Notes under the pieces: model-generated
Databases searched by the model: none
What the model saw: only the letters and a program-made list of their open reading frames with translations
What the model was told of the DNA's origin: nothing
In this document: positions 38,701-49,168 of the stretch, piece after piece
Layout of the letters: every line of letters starts with the position of its first letter
Position numbering within the stretch: the first letter of the stretch is position 1
Translations under genes and position numbers: made by a program
From: Stichopus chloronotus
Lineage: Eukaryota; Echinodermata; Holothuroidea; Aspidochirotida; Stichopodidae
Length of the DNA stretch: 64,000 bases
Assembly (NCBI GenBank): GCA_021234535.1
Contig: CM037843.1
Span: 13,229,979-13,293,978 of the forward strand
Reading direction: 5' to 3'

Positions 38701-38917
38701 GTGCTGAGGGGTGGTGTTGGATGGCTGGGGGGGGAGGGTGTGTGAGCGAGTGATGATGATGAATTTCTATTACTTACCTTCTTCTCTTCGGTCCCGGTAT
38801 ATGGGAATACTTGCGATGTTGGTGGTGAATGTACAGACTATACAACGCAAATGAACCGATGCTGACGGCCAGTAGTGCTTGAGACACCCAGGTGATGAGA
38901 AGCAACATAAGACTCAT
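23581..38917 (-). CDS. CYP46A1: Cytochrome P450, CYP46A (cholesterol 24-hydroxylase)-like, 12 exons
   Basis: Joining 12 exons at GT-AG sites gives 1539 nt in one frame: 512 residues, close to the ~500 of vertebrate CYP46A1. Visible elements are an N-terminal membrane anchor (about residues 3-31), the proline hinge HIPGP (39-43), the I-helix AGQDTT (318-323, proton delivery), the K-helix ExxR (Glu375-Arg378), the PERF-like FDPDRW (427-432), and the heme loop FPFGLGPRSCIG with ligand Cys453. The heme loop and the C-terminal end (MEAKVVLAKFIQRFD..LVPGQ) are CYP46-like. The family sits in the ER membrane and, in vertebrates, hydroxylates cholesterol at C24, using NADPH-P450 reductase. The substrate here is inferred. 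Exons are 38778-38917, 37722-37799, 36380-36461, 32916-33076, 32365-32503, 32090-32209, 31209-31516, 30953-31037, 28451-28561, 26508-26596, 25734-25800 and 23581-23739. All phases agree and no stops interrupt, so it looks functional. The intron-9 donor (GTTCGT) is weak. Confidence 0.95.
25734..25800 (-). CDS. CYP46A1: P450 exon 11 (heme-binding loop)
   Basis: Residues 438-460 with FPFGLGPRSCIGQNFAL; Cys453 is the fifth heme ligand. Acceptor TTATTCAG, donor GTAAGT. Intron 10 is 25801-26507. Intron 11 (23740-25733) holds nothing I recognise. Confidence 0.96.
26508..26596 (-). CDS. CYP46A1: P450 exon 10 (PERF-like)
   Basis: Residues 409-437, LHHQAMIGDEQFFDEPEKF then DPDRW. The FDPDRW is the PERF-type motif whose Arg431 pairs with the ExxR. 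Acceptor AATCAAACAG (weak pyrimidine tract), donor GTAAGA. Confidence 0.92.
28451..28561 (-). CDS. CYP46A1: P450 exon 9 (K-helix ExxR)
   Basis: Residues 372-408, VFKETLRLYGPAGGIHKIC and on to RIPAKTFLM. Glu375 and Arg378 are the ExxR pair. Acceptor CACTGCAG. The donor GTTCGT is non-ideal, but it joins in phase 0 and gives the family's spacing to exon 10. Intron 9 (26597-28450) has simple (ATT/TAT)-rich stretches near 26950-27015. Confidence 0.9.
30953..31037 (-). CDS. CYP46A1: P450 exon 8
   Basis: Residues 343-371, LTKEVDDVIGDKQEIT and on to LNKLEYMSL: the J helix to the start of K. Acceptor TTAACAG, donor GTAAAG, ends in phase 0. Intron 8 (28562-30952) holds a 15-C tract at 29827-29841, G tracts at 30272-30280 and 30659-30669, and nothing else supportable. 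Confidence 0.92.
31209..31516 (-). CDS. CYP46A1: P450 exon 7 (I-helix)
   Basis: Residues 241-342, the longest exon. Includes EDTPNDILSFIL and the I-helix FLTFFVAGQDTTGNLLA with the Asp/Thr-Thr oxygen-activation residues at 321-323. Acceptor TTGCATAG, donor GTAAAG, ends in phase 2. Confidence 0.95.
31700..32080 (+). repeat. Long imperfect (GAT)n repeat in P450 intron 6
   Basis: About 380 bp of GATGAT-type trinucleotides with many interruptions. It fills most of intron 6 and reaches to within about 10-25 bp of the exon-6 donor on the gene's strand (where it reads ATC). The 162-codon plus-strand frame of Asp, Met and Ile is a by-product. Confidence 0.92.
32090..32209 (-). CDS. CYP46A1: P450 exon 6
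   Basis: Residues 201-240, starting STFGMKEV, which corresponds to the AFGxE segment of the family. Acceptor TACTTTACAG, donor GTATGA; 40 whole codons. The donor is followed within about 15-25 nt by a long GAT-type repeat in intron 6. Confidence 0.88.
32365..32503 (-). CDS. CYP46A1: P450 exon 5
   Basis: Residues 154-200, with VKMADVCGRVTLDTIGK, the helix-E region common to P450s. Acceptor TTTTCATCAG, donor GTAAGC; ends in phase 0. Confidence 0.9.
32916..33076 (-). CDS. CYP46A1: P450 exon 4 (helix B to C)
   Basis: Residues 101-153. It carries the B-C region (FGQRIGGRGLFTETNHGKWSMQR), in which the Trp and Arg of WSMQR correspond to the helix-C WxxxR that contacts a heme propionate. Acceptor TCATTCAAG, donor GTAAAA. 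Confidence 0.92.
36231..36310 (+). repeat. Dispersed repeat R1, partial copy 3
   Basis: Shares GAGCTAACCTGCATCTTTTG, GTCAATCACAGAGCAG and AAGAATTTTGCT, in the same order, with 36940-37100. Lies in P450 intron 3. Confidence 0.45.
36380..36461 (-). CDS. CYP46A1: P450 exon 3
   Basis: Residues 73-100, WRKKHGTIFVIHLLHNVIVV and on to AEPAIVK: the beta-1 region typical of P450s. Acceptor ATTTGCAG, donor GTTAGT, ends in phase 0. Intron 2 is 36462-37721. Intron 3 (33077-36379) is the longest and holds R1 copy 3 near its start and nothing else I recognise. Confidence 0.88.
36940..37100 (+). repeat. Dispersed repeat R1, copy 2
   Basis: Partner of 2826-2995: TAATCAAAAC, CATCTTTC, GTCAGTCAAAGAGCAGAACC and TTGGGTGACGAGTGACT blocks align in the same order. 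Lies in P450 intron 2. Confidence 0.6.
37722..37799 (-). CDS. CYP46A1: P450 exon 2
   Basis: Residues 47-72, reading FLLGNLGEVIENKAKG, the usual segment after the hinge. Acceptor TTTGCAG, donor GTAAGA; 78 nt keeps phase 2. Confidence 0.88.
38096..38245 (+). repeat. Dispersed repeat R2, copy 1
   Basis: Matches the reverse complement of 42745-42900. Shared blocks are CAATAGTTATGA, TCAAAATTTTT and AAGTGTCTGGTCACGAATTT, the last continuing into TTCAGTG or TTCAAAT, then AAATTGAAT. Lies in P450 intron 1. Class unknown. Confidence 0.65.
38379..38416. repeat. Perfect 14-bp inverted repeat with X-box-like arms
   Basis: GGGTTGCCATGGAC at 38379-38392 and its exact reverse complement at 38403-38416 flank a 10-base AT-rich loop. 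Each arm holds GTTGCCATGG, a near-complete RFX X-box half. Lies in P450 intron 1, about 360 bp from exon 1, so it could be a hairpin or an intronic regulatory site; function is speculative. Confidence 0.7.
38778..38917 (-). CDS. CYP46A1: P450 exon 1: start, membrane anchor
   Basis: Starts MSLMLLLITWVSQALL and runs to PGPKRR (residues 1-46, ending in phase 2). The hydrophobic run is the ER anchor and PGP the hinge. The donor is GTAAGT. Intron 1 (37800-38777) holds dispersed repeat R2 and a perfect inverted repeat at 38379-38416. Confidence 0.88.
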
Positions 38918-41900
38918 TATGATGATGAAGCTTTAGATAACACCGCAGAAGACTGATGTAGTAATCAACACGACGTTGGTCTTCTCACCAAAGGTGCATA
39001 ACGATAATTCTCCCTGAAAGCCTGAAATGGAAATACGTAACATAAAACTGCATCAATTAAATTAGAAGCAAATCTACTGCTATACTGTGGCAGTATTCCC
39101 CTGTATAGGCCTGTATTTTGTTGTTCATGTTGTTTCCACGAGTATTACCGTATGCTGTGCATCTGCCGCATCCCTTAGTAGGATAAACAAACTTGTACAC
39201 CGTTGCGGTTAGTGGGAAGAATACACACCAAGCACACTTAACCTTTGATAGGTTAACCTTTGATCGTTACATCGTCGAATCAGCATGATAAGACAAGTTC
39301 AAAAACGTGTAGAACTTCACGATAACACTGAACAGAACCAACGTTTTCATGCGATGCATCTCGAGGAGTTCTGGGAAACAAAATACTCAAAAAAAGTTAA
39401 CTTTAATAAGATTTATTTTCATGTAAGGTGCTGGTCTACAGCAGTCCCGGGCACATATCACCAGCCTCAGAGAGGTACCTCTCTATACACGGCTCTGTTC
39501 AGTCCATTTCAGACGCAAGTACGCACCTTCCGTATCTTTGATATTCCACGGTATACTTTGCCCCAAAGGTATAAATTCTGGATCCATTTGACTTAAAATA
39601 GATCCTATTTGAACAATTAATTAATCAGGGGTAACCAACCTTTTGCAATCGATCGAGGGGCTACATTGCTGCTCATAGGTTGCAAGCCCGCCCTCTATTA
39701 TCCCTCTTTTTGCTCTAGCTCTCCATAATGGTACGAAGAGAAACAACGTTTGACAACGGCGGCTTGAGGAAAAAAAAAAACTGCCTATGGAGGTGGGTAA
39801 GTACGGCGAACATAAGGCAATATTCGAGATGTAAAGTTATAGTGTTGGAATAACTTGTTGACAAAATTTTTGCGAATTTTTTTATGTATTCATTCTTCGT
39901 AAATTGCTGACAAAAATGTTTTTAAATGATTCCCTCTTTAAGAGGATCATTCGTGAATGTGGATCAGTAAGGAGGTGTAGGGGCGCTGTACCAATCACGT
40001 TTCGGAAGGCCCCCAATTTCTCAAAATTAATGAAATATTAGACAGTGTTCAATTAGGAGTTGAACTTAAGTAGGTCCTATAACAAAAATAAATAAATAAA
40101 TTACATGGTATTGATTAGATTGAACAATGCCTTAAATTTGTCCAAAACGGAAATGTTATCTACGGTAGACTATAGCCAGGACTTCAAATGACTTTGTGAT
40201 TCCTTGCCAAAGGACGTGAAAATAAAAGGACAAAACATGAAGAAGTCTGAAGTTCAAACACCTTAGTCTTCTTGAGATACTGTGTCTCAAAAAGTTTCAA
40301 GCTATGAATGACCTCTACTGAACTCACATGAAAATTGACTGTCGTGGAACTTGAGAAATATATAGAAATTCTCTCCGAGGACCTGGAATTTTTCAGACCT
40401 GCTAACTTGTCTAACCAAAAATAGGGAGATTTACATTTCCAGAGCCAAAAAAATAGGGAGATTAGTAATTTTCAACAAAAAAACGGTGCCACTGGGAGAA
40501 TCATCACACACATGTACATCGTATATAGTTGTCCTTGTAGGCCTATTTTCATGCGTTGCCTATTTGCTGCTACATGTACACACGCTTTTGTATAGTATGC
40601 ACAGCCCTCATAAAGTAACAACTAACTTATAAAACAACGTGCTATTGGTGAACAGTAATAAGTACTAATCTAATATATGACAGTTGAAAGTTTTGTAAAA
40701 AACAATCTGATTTAAATGCACAATACTTTAAAAGACTTTAATTTATGTCCAATTACCTAAATAAGCCTTGCGCTAACTGTTTTGGATATTTTGAGAAATG
40801 TCTCAAATGGGCTTAAAAAAACCCGGGAGATTAGAGTAGGAAACAGGGAGGGGGTAGAGGCGGACAAAAGCAGGAAGTCAAGTCTGACTTGTTCACGCCC
40901 TTCGAAAGTATTACAATACAATGGCACATATACATACAAACACACACACAACCGACTAGCTATCACCATCTGCAAGAAATAAAAAATGATAAGTACGATA
41001 TTTTTTTTAAGGAGTCAAGATTCCAGTTCAAACGAGAAACGATAACATATCAGTCCAGGAGAGCAGGCTAACTTACATACAACGAAAATGCGCAACATGC
41101 GGTATTTTTTGTAGGTAAAACGCGTAGCTCTATAGCATCAGGGACATGGCAAATATTTAGGGGCGTGTGGTAACCTTCATGAGATAGATGCTCAAAAAAT
41201 CACAACCTGTCTAATTTCAATTTGCTTGCTAACGTATTTCTCAAACGTGGCAACTCATATGTGCTTAAAAAGTCTCAGAGTTCAAAAGAAACCCTTCAAA
41301 TGGTAAGTTGCGGCTAATGATCCGCATGAACACAGTCTATGCATATAAAATGTAAGCATACCGCAAAACGACTCACATAGAGAGTATATTGTCATAGTTA
41401 AGGGTTAAACTACAGTGTAAGAACACGCTAATCTGTTCTCCAGTTACAAAAACAACCAGCAAATATTAGGATATCCTTGTTGAAATGGTTCTTTAATACA
41501 ATCTATATGTCTGTCTGCACTCAAATTCATGGTCTTACTTTCAGATTGGCTGCTTTCAGGGTATTCACTGAATGTCGGTACAAAGTAATAACATACTGCT
41601 AGTATCAGGTGTAGCTGTTCAGCGAGAGTATATTAGCTCTGACGGACCGTTATTATCAGGTTAAGAAGGGGTGGCGTTCAAGAAGTCTTCCTAAAATGTA
41701 AACCTCCTCCTTCATTCGTCTTCGAAAGTCTTTATCTGACTCATAACGTCGTGACGTCGTCTGTGATTACACTTGAAAAATTAAGAGAAATAAAACGTAC
41801 AGTAGGACAGCCTTAACCCCCTTCCCGTAGTTTTTCACCCTTGGGAGGGGGTGTATGGATTGCACAACGGATGTTCTACCATTATTACACAGGGACTGTA

Positions 41901-42744
41901 CTCCGGGTGGAACGGTTTTCAACTGGAGGTTTTTACCACCCTATAAAAAGCAGGCTTTACACACCTATAAGTGAGAAAAGTTGGGTAAAACCTTAAAGTA
42001 ATAACATGAGTTTGATGAAACTAAAAACATAGCCATTTTGCTTCTTCTTCTTACGTTTTTCTCTTTTACTCAATAGCCTGTGTGTAGTTGCCTTCAAACT
42101 ATGCCATGACCAAAAATGATGCTGAAAGCTTCTAAAACTTACCCTAATGGCGTAAATCGGGGAAAATTTGACCTCCTGTGTCTTGCAAATAACAGTCCAA
42201 AGTCAGACCACGCCAACAATAAGGCCCCGCATATTTATTTATCTCGTGTGTTCATGCACGGGGAGAAACCAGCCGCAATTTACCGCACCTCTCCGTTGCT
42301 GTGCAGGGAGCACTCCAGCCTTGAATTCTCTTATCACGCCTCTGACTTGGGTACGTCATTTGTGCACAGCCTCAATCAGCCATTGGGTAGTGAATAGGTT
42401 ATGCATTGGGCCCTTATGCTACATTTTCATAGGGTTGTTCAAGCAAGGTTTATTGTGAGACTGAATAAGTTCTGTCTTCCACACATTTTACATTTTTCCA
42501 CGTTTGGTCCATATTTCTGCTAAAATTCAAAGACTTTGGACAGGATTGACAGTTCGAGCCGCCGTAATTATTTACTAGGTCCAATAAAAAGAATGACGAT
42601 AAAGTTGAACATGAATGTTGCGGGTTGATCGACTTGTTTTATAGAAAGCACTAAATTTTTCTAAACCGGTCAAGTTTCCTTCCCATACTAACGACAAATG
42701 GTCAAACTAAGAGGATCCAAACGTTTCACCTACAGTGAAACATT

Positions 42745-42900
42745 AATGAGTCATTCAATTTTAACATTAGATTTAATTTGGTATTTGAAAATTCGTGACC
42801 AGACACTTTTCATGTTAGTACCATATTTACATGCACACTACAGGTAGAGTAAGGGTGAAAAATTTTGAAAGTTTTCATAACTATTGGATATGCTACTTGA
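42745..42900 (-). repeat. Dispersed repeat R2, copy 2 (inverted)
   Basis: Reverse-oriented partner of 38096-38245; the best-kept block reads AAATTCGTGACCAGACACTT on the plus strand. It abuts the 96-bp segment at 42902 that was later copied to 44349. Confidence 0.65.
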
Positions 42901-42901
42901 C

Positions 42902-42997
42902 TAATTATTGCTAATTATATTGTTATGTGTTTATACCCTTCAAAATCACCACAACCTCTTTTGATGTCAAATCAATGAGCCCCTTGACAGTGATTGC
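42902..42997 (+). repeat. Source copy of an exact 96-bp duplication
   Basis: Identical, base for base, to 44349-44444. It lies 1447 bp upstream of its copy, in the same orientation. Confidence 0.97.
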
Positions 42998-44099
42998 GTC
43001 TGTACCAGTACCACAAAAAGGCGACGGATAAGACGATGTTGAAAGACTATGTAAGAGAGGACGCAACTAAAAGATAAACTGAAATTTTTGACACGAAATT
43101 TTCATTTTTGTCTCTACTGCGGCACTCTATGACAGATCATCTGTAGATAATTTCTTTTTTTTTATCACAAATCAGTTAAGGAGACATAATTATACCTGAT
43201 TTTGGGGAAGACCTTGCAGAAAGTTATGTAAAATGTATGTCACAACTAACTATGATCCTTTACGAGTTATTTATCAGTCCTTCGACAACGTAAAAACAGT
43301 CATAAAGGAAAAGTAGTTTAGAGAGAACGGGGTTCACATCTTTCTGACAATGTATGTTTGCTGTGGGTAATAAAATGGTTGTTATGGTTCTTATTCCGCT
43401 CTGATGCTGCACTAATAGTTCAACGTAAATAACTTAAAGGGAAAAAGCAGTCGTCGCTACTTTATTTCGAAAAATCGTATCAAAAATCTATCCTCATTAC
43501 TTCTTATAATTTTGTCGAATATCAGGACTGAATATGCTGCAAAACTAACCAATTCAACAACAAAAATGATATCACATTTAAAAAGAGACATTGATGAATT
43601 AACAAAGCGGGTACAGTTTGGGGGTTACTGCATTTTCCCTTTAATGAAGATGAGGGTAAATTATGATACAGTGTAACAGTGGTAAGCATATGTTTTAGAT
43701 CCATTTTATCTGAACCCAAAGCAGCCATCAAATCAACCTAAAAGAAACTGGAAGGTCCAAGACATATGGAGGGATTGGTTTGCTCAGAACATTTGGTCTA
43801 GTGTAACTACTAGGAACCAAACTGGGCTTTTATTTTAGTGTGCTTAAAGAATTCATTTCGAGTGCTGCTTTCAAGTTTTCGATTGCTACTTCGTAATTGA
43901 TGGTAAATGCAGCTACAGGTTTCAATGCAGACAGTAAGACTCTGTGATGATGCACGCATATTTTAACAAGCATGTTTGCAAAGAATTCTGGAACATGATT
44001 AAAAACTGTTTACACGCTGACTTCATATACAGCGTTAGTTCTTTGCAATGTGCACTTAGAGGGTTGCAGCTATCTGGCTATAGCCTGCACATGGATTGC

Positions 44100-44340
44100 T
44101 GGTCAATTAAATATTTTGCAGAAAATTGTTGAATTGCTAACTTAGAAAAGAAGTGAACGAGTGGACATTTTGCAGAAAGTCGTTGAAATAACAAGATGTG
44201 ATAAGTTGTCACTTGAACATTTTGCAGAAAATTGCCAAATTGTTCAAATAACATAAGTGAACAATTCACCATTTTTCTGCTTTTTGATGTGATATTTTCT
44301 TGTCAGCTAAACAGTTTGCAGAAAATTGTCAAGCTATGGT
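44100..44340 (+). repeat. Diverged tandem repeat with TTTTGCAGAAAATTG core
   Basis: The core occurs at about 44113, 44167, 44218 and 44315, at 51-97 bp spacing, with variable spacers. It is an AT-rich minisatellite-like tract into which the templated insertion at 44349 fell. Confidence 0.6.
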
Positions 44341-44473
44341 GCAAAGATTAATTATTGCTAATTATATTGTTATGTGTTTATACCCTTCAAAATCACCACA
44401 ACCTCTTTTGATGTCAAATCAATGAGCCCCTTGACAGTGATTGCAGAAAATTGTCAAGCTATGGTGCAAAGAT
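44316..44473 (+). repeat. 33-bp direct repeat flanking a copied 92-96-bp insert
   Basis: A 33-bp segment (TTGCAGAAAATTGTCAAGCT...) occurs at 44316-44348 and again, identically, at 44441-44473. Between them lies an exact copy of 42902-42997, overlapping the second 33-mer by TTGC. This is the pattern left by replication template switching, not by a transposon, because no terminal repeats are present. Confidence 0.95.
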
Positions 44474-45557
44474 ACTCGTAAGTTCTTTACATGATATAAT
44501 ACTATAGCAAGCACCTTAGATTCATGAAGCGATTGAGCGAACGCAACGTTAGGTTTATAACGCATCCTTTGAAACTGGATTACCAATAGAGCTAATATTT
44601 TATCAAATTATTTTATACACAATATCAATGATTAAACTTTGCAATTTTTTTTATATGAAGTTTCGATCATGTTAGCGTGATTTGTTAGCATCTAACCTCA
44701 CGTAGCAGACTAATTGCCCACAACGTTAGATACATATACTTGAAAAAAGGCTACTTATTTTCTTCAGCTCAAACAGCTATATACGACTAAAAGCAACCTT
44801 TTCACATGGTATAACAATATTGTGATGAAATGTACTTCTAACGACCTCTCTACAGTTTGATTTGGGAACATTTTGGAAAAGTCTCGAACTACTGTGACTT
44901 TGAGGCAGATCAGTTACTTTCCTTATAGCTTCTCCTTTATTTTTTTGGTTTTTTTTTTGCTTATGTTTTTAATCGACATGAAACGTAGCAAAGGAGATAC
45001 GTAGAATCTTCCAGAAACATTAAACATTTTTTCATTGACTTGAAAAATATCGAACATGAGTAAATAGTTCCAGCAGATTGTACAATATGAGTAATTTATT
45101 TTACCTTTTGGTCATGATTGAGCTTGGATACCCTATTTCATAAATCTTTCTGAATGAATGTATATTGACTAGATATTGTCAAACGTAAAACGATTCACGC
45201 TTTTTTTTTCTCAATGAAAAGCATAGCAGCTGTTGCTATTGAACGAACATGAATGTGAGTCGCGACTAAATATATTTTCGTTCATTTTTCGTGTCGGTCG
45301 GAAGACTTTACATTTGGTTTGAATTTTGTTTGCCGGAGAAGACGTCTAGGTATACGACCAAGGCCACCCACCATAGCCACGACCTATTGCCTACACATCG
45401 CCACACAGGTGATAATATGCAACGGGAGATTTTTACATCATTTTTCGAAATTATTTTCTCACCCCGTCCATACAATTTTGAATGCTCTTTTGGGACTATC
45501 GGGTGCCAAATCCGCACTTCATCGTCCGTGTTTTTCTGACGCTGCTTTGACCATAAC

Positions 45558-45592
45558 TACCGGCGGAGTACCGGCGGAGTACCGGCGGAGTA
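45558..45592. repeat. 11-bp tandem triplication (TACCGGCGGAG)
   Basis: Three perfect head-to-tail copies in otherwise unremarkable sequence. Confidence 0.9.
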
Positions 45593-46313
45593 CATGCAAT
45601 GATACTGAAATAGTTACTTCAACTTAAACTGTAGCACGCACACTGATATGGCAATCATTGTCGGTTGAGAAAGAACGACGGTAAACAAAGACCTGTTTTG
45701 CAAAAAAAAAATGGTGTGTTGCCGGGGTGATGACACACACGAGATGACGTAATGATGACAACAACTTCATGGTACACTATTTTGATGAAATTCATAAAAG
45801 TATGATATCAATGAGATTATTCAGACAATTATCCAGTGTTGACGGCGTTGACGTGGCGACCCTGTGGGTGTTGATATAGTGAAGAATTTTTAACTGCCAG
45901 CAACAATGACAGTAGCATGTGGCCACTGAGAACGTCACACACATGAATAATGGCAGTAAGTTAAGCACGTTTAAATGTATTTGATGATGTCATTAATAAT
46001 TAAAAGTGGTGATTGACGAATATGAAAAAGTAATGCGATTTCTGTACTTGTAGCCAAAAAAATGCAAAAATGCAATACAAAACATACAAGCAATACAAAA
46101 CTATACACATGAAATAAAAAATTAGAGTGAATTGAAGTTTACCATTTTTATGAAAAGTACAAAGTATACAAAAAATAAAAACAATAACAAATCCATTCTC
46201 TACAATTCGTATTTGATACACATGAATATTACACTGCAAAGATACACGTACCTCCTTTGGCTCTCTTCCACACTGTAGTATCGCAAGGAAGATTCCACAA
46301 CGCAAAGGCAGGC

Positions 46314-46410
46314 GGTAGGTAGGTAGGTATGTATGCAGGTAGTTAGGTAGATAGAGGTATGTATGTAGGTAGGTAGGCAGATAAGTAGGTAGGTAGGTAA
46401 GTAGGTAGGG
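46314..46410. repeat. Imperfect (GTAG)n microsatellite
   Basis: GTAG/GTAT tetranucleotides with interruptions, followed by TAA-rich sequence to about 46510. Confidence 0.9.
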
Positions 46411-47597
46411 TGAGTATTCTTACAAATAATAATAGTAATAATACTTATTTTAAAACTGATACTACTACTACATATAATAACTACTAATAACAATAAATAC
46501 TATAATAATGATAATACGGGAACAAATAATAACATCACAGGCAGTAGTAGTAAAGCTGAAAAAGTAGAAAGATCTTAAATCGCGTTGTCATATACATGGA
46601 AGGGAAGACTTCACTAATTTACGAATTAACGTTCATGCAAATCTATCACACTGATTCCATATAGGACACCAAATCAAACATCTAATTGTAATAGAATCGA
46701 TGGGACTTTTTATATGCATACTTGAAACATCTGGCTTAGTTGAAGAAGCTCCACCGTATAGTAAAGCCATTCCAACGTTGTGGTTTAGTAATGAACCGGC
46801 ATCATGAGTAGATAAGCTTTGTCGCTTAAATATTGAGTTTGAAGAAGGGTGACTGAAAGTAATAATGAAAAAAATAATTCTTCTGTAGTAACGCCACTCA
46901 AGTTTCTGAAAGTGCTTTCACCGGGTTCGTTACATAGCATGAAAACCTTTGGAAATAATCTACGTAGTGGTAATCTTAGCGACTAGATACACCGTCCCGT
47001 TATAGTTGCAGGTAGGGAATACTCAGTGCTGTTTGTTGGTACACGAAGCAATATAATCTATCCACAAATTGCAACCAACAGGAGACACTGAAACATCGTA
47101 CATGTCCAATGCACGCAGTTAAAAGTTCACAGACTCTGTAGTTTTAAGGACTGTCATCAGTAGCTGGTACACAGTCGCTACATTTTTCCAGCGCTACAAT
47201 ATACGATGGACGAGGAAACAAAGGGATGCACGAAGAAAGGTCCACTCTTCTGCAGGAGACAGAATCGAAGGAGCGGAAATTCCCAGCAGATATTTGATTT
47301 TACACTTTATTGGACAACCAGCTTATTCCTCTACTCAGAACGCTGAAACTGTTAGATTACGAGGACATTTCCTTCTTGAGGAGAATTGTGCTCGATTTTC
47401 GAAGACCTTTTACAAAAGAAAGAGACGTTGACTTTCTATCCCCCTCTTCGATTTCTTGATGTATGTCATTCGTCTCCTTTTGTAACTAGCATTTCTAATA
47501 TCAAATGAAACATTGAGCTTTTTCTTATGTCTTTCGAATCTAGAGGAGAATCTTTCTGTCTGTTTGTCTGTGGGACTGTTTGTTCATTTGGTGTACC

Positions 47598-48000
47598 ATG
47601 TTGCGACGAGTGAGCAGTGGAGTACAACATCACGTGATGGCCCAGAAGAGAACCATCAAAAAGAGAATTAAAAACTGGCATAAATCACTGATGTTGTTCA
47701 TTTTGCTCCTCGTGTATTTGGTGTTTGGAGCCTTGGTCTTCAGGGCGATTGAGATGAAGTCGCAACTGGAGGCTCAGGAACAGCTAAATGATTATTCGGA
47801 GGATTTTCTGGGAAATCACAGCGAGTGTATGAACCGAACAGATCTAAGAGATTACGTCAAGCTGATATTAGATGCCATGGAGAAAGGAGCAATCTTGAAC
47901 AAGGAGTTTGGTACATCGAATGAGAATGGTGGCGAACAGATGGAACTATGGAATCTCCCGAATGCTTTCTTCTTCTCCTCCACAGTTGTTACAACAATCG
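47598..48000 (+). CDS. K2P exon 1: M1, cap, start of pore 1
   Basis: 134 codons plus one base, ending inside the filter motif (TTVVTTI-G). The donor is GTAATT. Reading through it gives only a Lys-rich tail and a stop, which confirms the junction. Confidence 0.92.
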
Positions 48001-49117
48001 GTAATTTTGAAAAAAAAAAATGTCTCCTTTTGTTTATGCTCCATCTCCATTAAGGTTTACTAAACGTAATGTTTGTAGTGAGAACATGATTGCATTTGTC
48101 CAAAATTCTGATAAAGGTTTATCTTAAGGTTTTCTACCATGAGAATTAACCAGCGCCGCAAACCAAATCTAGGGGCAATTCACGGTGTGAATCGTACGAA
48201 CCGGTGCTGAAGCTGTACTGACCGGTACCATGGAGAGGTGCCGCGTTGTAAACCCGTAGAGTGCCTTTTACTGGAAGAGAAACCTGTTCATTTTCAAGAA
48301 AACGGAAGATGAACAGCCAACATAGTAACTTCTCTCCAAAACCTTAAGAGTGAAAATCACTCCTCTGAGAGTGACATTAGTGATGACTCTTTATTTGAGA
48401 TGAAAAATTCCTCTCTAAAAAGAGTCATTCTCACTTTTTTAGAGTACATATTCAGTCTTTATTTGGAGTCATACCTAATTTCACTCCTCGGAATATAGAG
48501 AGTAAGGTAACCGAGTCATGGGGGGGGGGGGGAGGGGGGTGGAAACTCTTTACAGTTGTCGTATAGGACAGTTTTGGCGTCGCACATCTGCCCAACGAAC
48601 TTATGAAGTGAAAACTACATGCCCTTCAAGCATCTACAATGCTCACACACTGCCCTTGTGGTAAAGCTGCTTTTGCTAAAATAGTTTCATGTGTGCTAGC
48701 CCCTAAGCTGCCCGGACATACTGCCAACACGGATAGACTGTACCGTAGAAGAATCTCACGGTCCCATAACATCCGTGAATTCATATGGGCATCCAAATCC
48801 CACTGCTCATGATAGCTAATGATGCTTCTTTAACATTTAAATTTACTTAATTAGATTGTTTTAAAGAACCCTGCGTGCCTTCATTTTTAAGTATAGAAGA
48901 CGCATGTATGCCGATGTTAATAAAAACAAAAGAAAAAACTGGTAATTTGTTTTCAATCATCCATATATCAATCCATTCCTCCTTTACAGCCAGCTATTCA
49001 TTATTCCATCCATTCATCTTTCTATTAATCCGTATTTATGCGTCCTGTCCATCTATCCATTCCACCAGCCAGTTGTCTGTCCATCCAGCCATGTATTCAT
49101 CCCCAATCACTTTCCTT

Positions 49118-49168
<51 letters not shown>

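Larger units (their letters stand above)
38918..47597. other. Upstream of P450 and intergenic, no gene recognised
   Basis: The P450 promoter must lie beyond 38917 but no clear core promoter is visible. The rest holds dispersed repeats (R2 at 42745-42900), the templated duplication at 44316-44473, an 11-bp triplet repeat at 45558-45592, and TAA/GTAG simple repeats near 46314-46510. Open frames of up to 103 codons have no domain signature. Confidence 0.5.
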
